This document shows, one piece after another, positions 27,362 through 34,265 of a DNA stretch of 64,000 nucleotides. The DNA is from an uncultured Succinivibrio sp. (GTDB lineage: Bacteria > Pseudomonadota > Gammaproteobacteria > Enterobacterales > Succinivibrionaceae), in assembly GCA_934218695.1 (NCBI GenBank), contig CAKQDA010000003.1, forward strand, positions 62,001-126,000, read 5' to 3'. Numbering within the stretch: position 1 is the first letter of the stretch; each line of letters begins with the position of its first letter. The notes below the pieces were generated by a model that saw only the letters and a list, made by a program, of their open reading frames with translations, ran no database searches and was not told where the DNA came from. Both the position numbers and the translations under genes were made by a program.

Positions 27362-28291
27362 TTACTTATTTACAGGAGTTAACCAACCGTACTTATCTTC
27401 GGTCTCACCTCTTACTACAGCGAAGAATGCTTTCTGTAACTTCTCGGTGATAGGACCACGGCAACCACAACCCACATCAATTCCATCAACTGAAGCAATA
27501 GGAGTAATTTCGGCAGCAGTTCCTGTGAAGAACATTTCATCAGCCAGATAAACCATTTCACGAGGGATTGGCTGATAGCGAACTTCGTAACCTAAATCCT
27601 GAGCAACGCGAGTTACTGCATCACGAGTAATACCTGGCAGCAGGCCTGAAGTGTTAGGTGAAGTATATAAAACACCATTCTTTACAAAGAATACGTTCTC
27701 ACCAGAACCTTCTGAAACATAACCGTTTGTATCAAGTGCAATAGCCTCGGTATAGCCATTATTGGTACACTCATTTGCAATCAAAATTGATGACAGATAG
27801 TTGCCAGCTGCTTTTGCTTCTGTAGGAATTGTATCAGGAGCTAAACGTCTCCAAGAAGAAACACAAACCTTAATACCTTTCTTCATACCTTCTTCACCAA
27901 GGTAAGCGCCCCATGGTAAAGCGCAAACCATAGCATCAGCATTTACACCCTTCTTGAACTTAACACCTAAGCCAACTTCGCCCATAAAAATTAATGGTCG
28001 GATGTATCCATACTCAAGGCCGTTCTCTGAGATAACTTTCTTACAGGCGTCCATAACCTCTTCCTTGGTCTGTGCAACAGGGAAGCGATAAATCTTGGCT
28101 GAGTTGAATAAACGATCAATATGGTCTTTTAAACGAAAAATCTGAGGGCCATTCTTAGTAGCATATGCTCTAATACCTTCAAACACTGCAGAGCCATAAT
28201 GAAGAGCGTGTGCTGTAACATGAACCTTAGCATCTGCCCATGGAACCATCTTGCCGTTAAACCAAATATACTTGGTAGTGTCTGAATTCAT
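27362..28291 (-). CDS. ilvE: Branched-chain amino acid aminotransferase
   Basis: IlvE transfers the amino group from glutamate to the keto acids of valine, leucine and isoleucine. The 309-residue protein is the normal length and has the fold IV PLP lysine at Lys160 in EAKAAGNYLSS. It also has YIRPLIFMGEVGLGV near residue 96 and GSGENVFFVKNG around the cofactor site. It has a good GAGG ribosome site. It precedes ilvD and ilvA as in E. coli ilvGMEDA, but no ilvG or ilvM lies upstream. The leader has a promoter overlapped by a dyad and a terminator-like hairpin. Confidence 0.97.
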   Translation of the reverse strand: MNSDTTKYIWFNGKMVPWADAKVHVTAHALHYGSAVFEGIRAYATKNGPQIFRLKDHIDRLFNSAKIYRFPVAQTKEEVMDACKKVISENGLEYGYIRPLIFMGEVGLGVKFKKGVNADAMVCALPWGAYLGEEGMKKGIKVCVSSWRRLAPDTIPTEAKAAGNYLSSILIANECTNNGYTEAIALDTNGYVSEGSGENVFFVKNGVLYTSPNTSGLLPGITRDAVTRVAQDLGYEVRYQPIPREMVYLADEMFFTGTAAEITPIASVDGIDVGCGCRGPITEKLQKAFFAVVRGETEDKYGWLTPVNK

Positions 28292-28307
28292 TTTTAAATC
28301 CTCAACT

Positions 28308-28350
28308 AAATAAAATAAAAGGGGCTACTGCTATCAGTAGTTCTAGTAGC
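28308..28350 (-). promoter_or_regulatory. Terminator-like hairpin in the ilvE leader
   Basis: On the minus strand CTACTG-atag-CAGTAG (28325-28340) is followed by CCCC and the T-rich TTTTATTTTATTT just before the ribosome site. An overlapping alternative pairing, GCTACT with AGTAGC (28324-28350), excludes it. This resembles an attenuator, but the short reading frame across it has few branched-chain codons. Confidence 0.35.
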
Positions 28351-28454
28351 AGATTTTATCATTTTCATGATTGCGTTATTCCATTGCATCACTATTATGA
28401 ACAACTATTTTTTTGATCTAGCCAAATCAAATTCTGCTCTAGTTTATGTTTTAG

Positions 28455-28494
28455 ATTATATATCAAAAAACGGAACATAGTTAATATTATGTTC
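28455..28494 (-). promoter_or_regulatory. Putative ilvE promoter with operator-like dyad
   Basis: On the minus strand TTAACT (28479-28484) and TATAAT (28455-28460) are 18 bases apart. The -35 lies within the perfect 7-bp dyad GAACATA-N8-TATGTTC (28473-28494), a candidate repressor or activator site. Confidence 0.5.
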
Positions 28495-28576
28495 TATTTT
28501 TTGCAAAAATAACTATTTGTATAATTTCTTGTTACAATAAGCACAATTTTATCGGTTTGTGAGGCAACAAAACTCA

Positions 28577-29494
28577 ATGATTTCCTTTTTACCTAGTCCA
28601 ATTTTATTATTTATAAATTGCATTCTGATTTCGCTTAATGTAGTTGTTATTGCAACTCCAATGATGGTTTTAGGTGTTTTTAAATTCTTACTACCTTTCC
28701 GTTTTGTTGCAATTATCATAGATAAGTGCAACTACTACCTTTACAAAATTTGGGTTTTTGATAACAGAGTCATTATCAGACTGACCAATAACATCAAATG
28801 GCACATTACAGGGGATAAGCTTCCAACAACACAAAAGTCTTGTATCATCATAAGCAATCACATCAGTTGGTTAGATATTCTTTTTATTGGTTGTGTATAC
28901 AAAGGAAATGTGCCAACCACAAAGTTTTTCATGAAACATTCTTTAATTTACATTCCCTTTGCAGGTCTTGCCTGCTATGCCTTAGGTATGCCGTTCCTGA
29001 GACGTTATCCTAAGGAGAAACTGTTAAAGAATCCAAAATTAAGAACAAAGGATATTGAAACCACCCGAGCAGCCTGTAAGAGACTAATCGATTTTCCTAC
29101 AACATTAATCAACTTTGCTGAAGGCAGCCGCTATACTGAAGAAAAAGCTAAGAAAGCCCGCTCTCCGTACAAGCATCTGCTGCCACCAAAAGTTGCTTCA
29201 TTAGGTGTCGCTTTAAGCGAGATTGGAAATAAAGTCGATTACATTTTCAATAATACTTTTTACTATCCTGACAATCAGAAGAAAGCTTTTGTAGATATGT
29301 TAAAAGGAAGAGTAAAAAATGTTTACGTAAATGTTGAAATTATGAAGAAAACTCCTGAACTTGAAGGCAATTATTTAGAAGACAAACAGTATAAGCATGA
29401 ATTCACCATGTTTGTAAGAGAGCTGTGGGACCAAAAAGATAAGTTATTGGATAAAATGCATTCAGACTACGAACAGAGTAAATTAAAACAGTAG
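28577..29494 (+). CDS. yihG: 1-acyl-glycerol-3-phosphate acyltransferase family protein YihG
   Basis: YihG is an inner-membrane acyltransferase of the PlsC superfamily that acylates lysophospholipid in E. coli. The ATG at 28577 gives 305 residues; the frame also opens at a GTG (28559), but that overlaps the probable GAGG ribosome site. An N-terminal membrane helix (about residues 8-35) precedes the catalytic NHISWLD motif, then FLRRYPKEKLLKNPKLR and the FAEGSR motif, followed by PPKVASLGVAL. The agreement with E. coli YihG extends through the whole length, ending LWDQKDKLLDKM. It is convergent with dsbA, the yihG/dsbA neighbourhood known from E. coli. Confidence 0.9.
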   Translation: MISFLPSPILLFINCILISLNVVVIATPMMVLGVFKFLLPFRFVAIIIDKCNYYLYKIWVFDNRVIIRLTNNIKWHITGDKLPTTQKSCIIISNHISWLDILFIGCVYKGNVPTTKFFMKHSLIYIPFAGLACYALGMPFLRRYPKEKLLKNPKLRTKDIETTRAACKRLIDFPTTLINFAEGSRYTEEKAKKARSPYKHLLPPKVASLGVALSEIGNKVDYIFNNTFYYPDNQKKAFVDMLKGRVKNVYVNVEIMKKTPELEGNYLEDKQYKHEFTMFVRELWDQKDKLLDKMHSDYEQSKLKQ

Positions 29495-29515
29495 AAACAT
29501 AATGCTGTTGATTAG

Positions 29516-29554
29516 CACAGGATCCTGATTTAAAAGCAGGATCCGTGTTTTTTT
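29516..29554 (+). terminator. Intrinsic terminator of yihG
   Basis: GGATCCTG (29520-29527) pairs with CAGGATCC (29537-29544), extended by CAC/GTG across one bulged A, and ends in seven T. Confidence 0.85.
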
Positions 29555-29563
29555 AACTAATTA

Positions 29564-30181
29564 TCAAGGAAGGGTTAAAAGATAAGATACTAAAGACTCA
29601 TAATCCTCAATAGATTCAAGATTATCGCTTTTAACAAGATACTTACCATTAACAACTATTTCAGGGACCGCATCTATTTTCATATCTTGAGTATGTTTAT
29701 CATATTCAGATACTTTTGCCTGAGTTACAAAAGATTTATAGAGCTGTTCATATTTCTCTGCAGGAACACCTAAGCTTTCAAACAGTCCGACAAAATAATC
29801 ATGATCCTCAGGAATTTCCTGTTTTACATGGATCCTATTGAAAAGTTCCTCTTTTACTTCATCTTCTATTTCCAGGTTTATAGCTACAGCGTAAGCCTTC
29901 TGTGATTCAACTCCTATATCTCCACCGAGTAAACCTACAGGATTAACAATAAACTTTACCCTGTCTTTGAAAAAATCTGCCATCTTTGAAAAGGGTTTTT
30001 CCATAGCAAAACAGTGAGAGCAAAAGAAAGAAAAGAACTCTCTTATTTCAGGTTCAACAGTTTTATTTGCTGCTCTGATTTCGTAATCCTGCCCTTCTTT
30101 ATAATCGCGTGCCTGAGCACCTGAAATAAAAAAAATTGACAATATAGACAAGGCAACTACTTTACCAAGAAATTTAAACAT
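29564..30181 (-). CDS. dsbA: Thiol:disulfide interchange protein DsbA with CSHC active site
   Basis: DsbA introduces disulfide bonds into exported proteins and is reoxidised by DsbB. The 205-residue precursor has a signal peptide (MFKFLGKVVALSILSIFFISGAQA by inspection) and a thioredoxin fold with inserted helical domain. The active site is Cys54-Ser-His-Cys57 in FFSFFCSHCF, while most enteric DsbAs have CPHC. The cis-proline is Pro173 in AVPEIVVNGKY. Synteny with yihG supports DsbA over DsbC/DsbG or a frizzled-in paralogue. The serine in place of proline should alter the redox potential, but its effect here is unmeasured. Confidence 0.92.
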   Translation of the reverse strand: MFKFLGKVVALSILSIFFISGAQARDYKEGQDYEIRAANKTVEPEIREFFSFFCSHCFAMEKPFSKMADFFKDRVKFIVNPVGLLGGDIGVESQKAYAVAINLEIEDEVKEELFNRIHVKQEIPEDHDYFVGLFESLGVPAEKYEQLYKSFVTQAKVSEYDKHTQDMKIDAVPEIVVNGKYLVKSDNLESIEDYESLVSYLLTLP

Positions 30182-30307
30182 ACGATTTTCTATCCTATTT
30201 TATACAAATGATTACTGAGCAAAATTATTCATCGCACTTAATAATTTGTCAATTAAAGCCAAACACTATCAGCACAAAACACATTCTTTCCTGTAAGTTA
30301 GAAAACA

Positions 30308-31354
30308 CTAATCCTTATCAGAAAAAGAAAAATCTGATATTTTTTGCTCCCAGCATGAAACCTTATTTCTAAGTTCAAGCGCACTTCTTCTTTCTCTTTT
30401 AACACCGTGACTTAAAATCTTAAAGAAGCACACTGTTAGAAAATTACTTTTGGCACAGATCTTACTCAGAATATAAAGAAATTTTACTTTGTTTCTGCTT
30501 ATTTTAGGTTTCTTTTCATCAAACAGATCTGATTTTGAAATGAGCTTTAATGTAGCCGTCGCCATTGCTATGTTAAGTAAACAGAATAGTCTGATCCCAT
30601 ATTCTCCTGAAGGGAGTTTGCATATAAAAGCTAAAGCATCATCCAGGTGCCCCTGACAAAGAGAAGTATAGTACTCGACCATTTTTCTGTATTCAGATGC
30701 AGCAACTTCAGGTAAAAAACTCACATTTCGACTTTTATCCTCAACTCTGTCTTTTAGGATATTAGTAAGCTGAAGACCTTCGCCGAAACTTACTGACAAA
30801 ATCATCAGGGAGTGTTTGTCAATTGAGTGGTTATACTCACAGAAGAGAGCTGCAAGCAGTTCACCAACTACACCTGCAACGTAATAACAGTACTTGTCAA
30901 CATCATCAACAGTTTTGATGTTCAGCCCCTGAAGCGATTTGGCCATACCATAACTGAGTATTGAAACTCCCTTGGACAGAATCATCTGAACTTTGCGGGG
31001 AAAAGAACGGGTTCTGGTAATCACCCCTTGCATATCTTTGATAAGTTCAAATTCAGTATTTTTAGCTCCCTTTTGAACAAGATCAACAGCTTGTTTATGC
31101 AAAGACAGCAACTGCATATCATCAGAAAAATCATTAGAACAGAATTGAGCAAAAGAAATTAACCAAGCAATTTTCTGATTTGTTTGAGCAATCGGATCAT
31201 CTTCAACAGTATCCGCTATTCTGCACAGTAAATAAGCATTGGATATGTAATCAATAAGAGATTCTGGCAACATTGGGATTGTTAAAGCAAAAGTTCTGGA
31301 AACATTTTTTAGATGTTCCTGCTGTTTTTCAAAATCAATTTGAGTCTGTTGCAT
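30308..31354 (-). CDS. Squalene/phytoene synthase family prenyltransferase (squalene-synthase-like)
   Basis: The family joins two prenyl diphosphates head to head. This 348-residue protein has both aspartate-rich motifs: DTVEDD at residues 48-53, after SRTFALTIPMLP, and NILKDRVEDKSRN near 198-210, with DRVED at 202-206. YCYYVAGVVGELLAALF is between them. The two-motif arrangement and the AYLLCRIADTVED stretch resemble bacterial squalene synthase more than the HpnC/HpnD pair or CrtB phytoene synthase. No hopanoid, carotenoid or sterol gene is adjacent; the neighbours are dsbA and the divergent yciA. Product and pathway are therefore open, but the catalytic residues look intact. Confidence 0.82.
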   Translation of the reverse strand: MQQTQIDFEKQQEHLKNVSRTFALTIPMLPESLIDYISNAYLLCRIADTVEDDPIAQTNQKIAWLISFAQFCSNDFSDDMQLLSLHKQAVDLVQKGAKNTEFELIKDMQGVITRTRSFPRKVQMILSKGVSILSYGMAKSLQGLNIKTVDDVDKYCYYVAGVVGELLAALFCEYNHSIDKHSLMILSVSFGEGLQLTNILKDRVEDKSRNVSFLPEVAASEYRKMVEYYTSLCQGHLDDALAFICKLPSGEYGIRLFCLLNIAMATATLKLISKSDLFDEKKPKISRNKVKFLYILSKICAKSNFLTVCFFKILSHGVKRERRSALELRNKVSCWEQKISDFSFSDKD

Positions 31355-31437
31355 TTTTTTAGTCGCTTGTTACGTTTTCTGATGATGTATACTTGAACCA
31401 TTATACAATGGTAGCAAAGAATTTTATGGAACAAAGT

Positions 31438-31950
31438 ATGAAAGAAAATACTGCAAAAAGAGTTCATCCACCTATAGGAAATCTTTTGTTAAGAACTTTG
31501 GCAATGCCTGGAGATACGAATCCTGCAGGAGATATTTTTGGCGGATGGATTATGTCTCAGATGGATATTTCTGGAGCCATACTGGCAAGAGAAATTGCTA
31601 ACGGTCGAGTTGTAACAGCTGCAGTTGAAGGAATGTCTTTTTTAAAGCCGGTCAGTGTTGGTGATGTTGTTTGCTGTTATGGAAAATGTATTCATGTAGG
31701 CCACACATCCTTAAAAATTCATCTTGAGATCTGGGTAAAGAAACTTATTGAAAGCGAAACAAATGAGCACGCTGAACGCCATTTAGTAACAGAAGCCAAC
31801 TATACATACGTTGCCGTTGATAAGAGCAAAAGGCCAAGACCACTACCAAAGACTGCCCCTATAGTCGCAGAAAAAGGTATAGACGCAGCCTCAGTTGGAT
31901 TAAATCCAGATGGAACCATCAAAGAGGATGACTTTGTTGAATCTGAATAA
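31438..31950 (+). CDS. yciA: Acyl-CoA thioesterase YciA
   Basis: YciA is a hot-dog-fold thioesterase hydrolysing a broad range of acyl-CoAs in the cytoplasm. The ATG at 31438 follows a TGGAAC ribosome-like site and begins MKENTAKRVHPPIGNLLLRTLAMP; the frame is open further upstream, with ATGs at 31408 and 31426, so the start is uncertain. The core GDIFGGWIMSQMDISGAILA, VEGMSFLKPVSVGDVVCCY and YVAVDKSKRPRPLP match the 132-residue E. coli protein. The protein then extends by about 40 residues in an acidic tail (EDDFVESE) that the E. coli enzyme lacks. It is divergent from the squalene-synthase-like gene and convergent with acrR. Confidence 0.9.
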   Translation: MKENTAKRVHPPIGNLLLRTLAMPGDTNPAGDIFGGWIMSQMDISGAILAREIANGRVVTAAVEGMSFLKPVSVGDVVCCYGKCIHVGHTSLKIHLEIWVKKLIESETNEHAERHLVTEANYTYVAVDKSKRPRPLPKTAPIVAEKGIDAASVGLNPDGTIKEDDFVESE

Positions 31951-31958
31951 TTCCAAAG

Positions 31959-31987
31959 ACTCAATCCTAAAATTATTAGGATTGAGT
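31959..31987. terminator. Hairpin between convergent yciA and acrR
   Basis: A perfect 12-bp stem ACTCAATCCTAA / TTAGGATTGAGT with a 5-base loop overlaps the acrR stop. The following T tracts are short on both strands, so termination strength is uncertain. Confidence 0.65.
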
Positions 31988-32628
31988 TATTTGTTCAAAG
32001 AATCTTTGGTTATATGGCTTATTGTTGCCAGTTCCAAGTCTACATAGAATGAAAAGTTCTTTTTAATTTCATCAGCGAGGTTCATTCTTGTCTGGTGCAT
32101 GTATCCAATAAAAAAGATACCTAAATGCTCAACAGCCGCCATAATATCAAGATCTATAGGAAGTTGCCTTTTTGCAATTGCATTCTTTAAAATCATCGCA
32201 AAACACTCATGCCTCTGAGTATTCTTTTTTAAAAATTTATCTCTTAAAGACTGATTTCCTGAAGAGCCGTTCATTATTGCGATCATCATCGACATAAACG
32301 GAGAGTTCATAAACTTTATGTTTTGATCTTCAACTATTCCCTCCAGCCAAGACTTGAATTTACCTAAAGGATTAGGCTCATTAACATCACAAGCATCATT
32401 TAATAAATTCAAAGAAAACTGATCCTGCTCCAACGAATCAACTAAGCACAGCAGTAACTCTTCTTTATTCTCAAAATGCCAATAAATGGCGCCTCTGGTT
32501 ACACCCGCGTATTTTGCGATATCAGATAAGCTTGTTCTTTCAAAACCTCGTCTTGTAAACAACCTTTGAGCACTGGCCAGAATATTCTTTTTTGTTTCCT
32601 GAGAGTCTTCATGAGTTCTTCTTGGCAT
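31987..32628 (-). CDS. acrR: TetR-family repressor AcrR
   Basis: AcrR represses the adjacent acrAB efflux genes and is released by toxic ligands. The ATG at 32628 (MPRRTHEDSQETKKNI) gives 213 residues and has an AAGG ribosome site eight bases upstream; a GTG at 32643 is possible. The N-terminal helix-turn-helix is characteristic: TSLSDIAKYAGVTRGAIYWHFENKEEL-type sequence at about residues 33-59. The C-terminal ligand-binding part is typical in length. It is divergent from acrA, and repeated AACATACATACAA half-sites lie in the shared promoter region. The assignment to AcrR rests on similarity and position; ligands are unknown. Confidence 0.9.
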   Translation of the reverse strand: MPRRTHEDSQETKKNILASAQRLFTRRGFERTSLSDIAKYAGVTRGAIYWHFENKEELLLCLVDSLEQDQFSLNLLNDACDVNEPNPLGKFKSWLEGIVEDQNIKFMNSPFMSMMIAIMNGSSGNQSLRDKFLKKNTQRHECFAMILKNAIAKRQLPIDLDIMAAVEHLGIFFIGYMHQTRMNLADEIKKNFSFYVDLELATISHITKDSLNK

Positions 32629-32648
32629 AGCAGCAACCTTCACTGTTT

Positions 32649-32661
32649 AACATACATACAA
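32649..32661. promoter_or_regulatory. AcrR-type operator half-site next to acrR
   Basis: AACATACATACAA matches the TACATACATT half of the E. coli AcrR palindrome. It is followed by AATGTTAATA, a degraded second half-site. Confidence 0.5.
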
Positions 32662-32838
32662 GAATGTTAATACAAAAATGTGAAATACAAAACAAAATCA
32701 AATAAAAAAATTATTATTATGCAATTTTTGATGAAAAAAACAGATGTTTGCAGATAAAAGTGCTGTTTTTACATCTGATATTTTTGGTAATATTAGGGCG
32801 TATCTACTTAATTAAGATAACTGTTAACAATTATTCCA

Positions 32839-32851
32839 AACATACATACAA
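32839..32851. promoter_or_regulatory. Second copy of the AcrR-type half-site
   Basis: The identical 13-mer AACATACATACAA recurs 190 bases from the first copy, nearer acrA. The facing half-site (ATATCTAAAA) is poorly conserved. Confidence 0.4.
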
Positions 32852-33089
32852 ATATCTAAAAATTGACCATTACACAACACTTTTATTTATAAGATAATGT
32901 AGAGTTGCTCACATTCAGTCAGATTGTAAAAGACTGCTGATACATTCTGAAATCTATTTGGTGACAAAGATAGAAAGAAAACTGGTTGTTTTCGAATAAA
33001 GATATTTGTTTTATTCAGTGTTGAGCAATTCAGATTTTAATGTAGATACAAAGATTTTAAATATTTCGATGCATCGAAGGAACCAATAA

Positions 33090-34247
33090 ATGTCATTGTT
33101 TAAATCTAACAAATATATTCTTTCAACAGTTGCAGTTGCATCCGTTTTACTGCTATCAGCCTGCGATGAGCAGCCTCAGCAACAGCATGGAGCTATGCCC
33201 GTAGATGTTTTTACTGTTAAAACAGAAAAAATTCCAGTAATTTCACACCTTACAGGTAGAGCAACACCAACTCGTAAAGCTGAAGTTAGACCTCAGGTAT
33301 CAGGAATTTTACAAAAGAGATTGTTTACCGAAGGTTCAACTGTAAAGCAGGGACAACAGCTGTATCAGATTGATCCTTCTGTTTATGAAGCAAATGTAAA
33401 AAGTGCAGAAGCAAGTCTGGCAAGTGCAAAAGCCAACCTTCACACAACTCAGTTAAGAGCAGAAAGATATACTAGGCTGTTAGAGCAAAAAGCTGTAAGT
33501 AAACAGGATTACGATGATGCACAGGCTTCCTTCTTGAGTGCAAAGGCATCTGTAAGATCTGCTGAAGCCTCCTTAAGCAAAGCAAATATTGATCTTGCAT
33601 ACACTAAAGTATACGCTCCAATCTCAGGCACAATAAATCGTTCTAATGTAACAGAAGGTGCCTTAGTATCAGCTGGACAGGCAACTGCACTGACAACTAT
33701 CCAGCAGATGGATCCTATGTATGTTGATTTAGGTCAGAGCGCCGAGGATCATCTCGCATTGAAGAGAAACCTGACCGAAGGAAAACTGTTAAACGATGGC
33801 AAAGCAAAAGTTGAATTTTACTTCTCAGATGGTTCTAAGTATTCACAGGAAGGAACCATTGAGTTTGCAGAAGTCAGCGTTGATGAAACAACAGGAATGG
33901 TCAACTTAAGAGCAATTGTTCCAAATCCAGATGGTGTTCTTTTACCAGGGATATTCTTAAGAGGTGATATTAATCAGGGTATTCTTCCAAATGCGACTGT
34001 GGTTATTGCTAATGGCGTTCAGAGGGAAGCAAACGGAGTTACCTACGTATATATCATTGATGATAAGGGTATGGTAGCTAGACGCAACGTAAAATTAAGC
34101 TACGAGTATGAAAAGTATTTTGTTGTATCTGACGGAATCAAAGTTGGAGATAAAGTCATTACCAGCAACATACAAAAGATCCGCGAAGGAGCTCCTGTAG
34201 TTCCTATCGATCCAAATGCCAAACAGCAGGCCCCAGCTTCTAAGTAA
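33090..34247 (+). CDS. acrA: RND efflux periplasmic adaptor, AcrA-like
   Basis: AcrA links the inner-membrane pump AcrB to an outer-membrane channel. The 385-residue protein is a lipoprotein: the signal ends LLLSAC with Cys25. It is followed by the membrane-fusion domains with RPQVSGILQKRLFTEGSTVKQG as the lipoyl half, a coiled-coil hairpin (about residues 100-170), and the second lipoyl half with YAPISGTINRSNVTEGALV. Then come the beta-barrel and C-terminal parts. It is 18 bases before acrB and almost certainly cotranscribed. No TolC-type gene is in the window, so the outer-membrane partner must be elsewhere. Confidence 0.95.
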   Translation: MSLFKSNKYILSTVAVASVLLLSACDEQPQQQHGAMPVDVFTVKTEKIPVISHLTGRATPTRKAEVRPQVSGILQKRLFTEGSTVKQGQQLYQIDPSVYEANVKSAEASLASAKANLHTTQLRAERYTRLLEQKAVSKQDYDDAQASFLSAKASVRSAEASLSKANIDLAYTKVYAPISGTINRSNVTEGALVSAGQATALTTIQQMDPMYVDLGQSAEDHLALKRNLTEGKLLNDGKAKVEFYFSDGSKYSQEGTIEFAEVSVDETTGMVNLRAIVPNPDGVLLPGIFLRGDINQGILPNATVVIANGVQREANGVTYVYIIDDKGMVARRNVKLSYEYEKYFVVSDGIKVGDKVITSNIQKIREGAPVVPIDPNAKQQAPASK

Positions 34248-34265
34248 TAACGAGGAAAATAAATA

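Larger units (their letters stand above)
32629..33089. promoter_or_regulatory. Divergent acrR/acrA promoter region
   Basis: This AT-rich spacer of about 460 bases has two AcrR-like half-sites (32649-32661 and 32839-32851) and a good ribosome site (GAAGGAACC) before acrA. No gene was found in it. The long interval to acrA suggests a long untranslated leader or more regulation. Confidence 0.6.
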
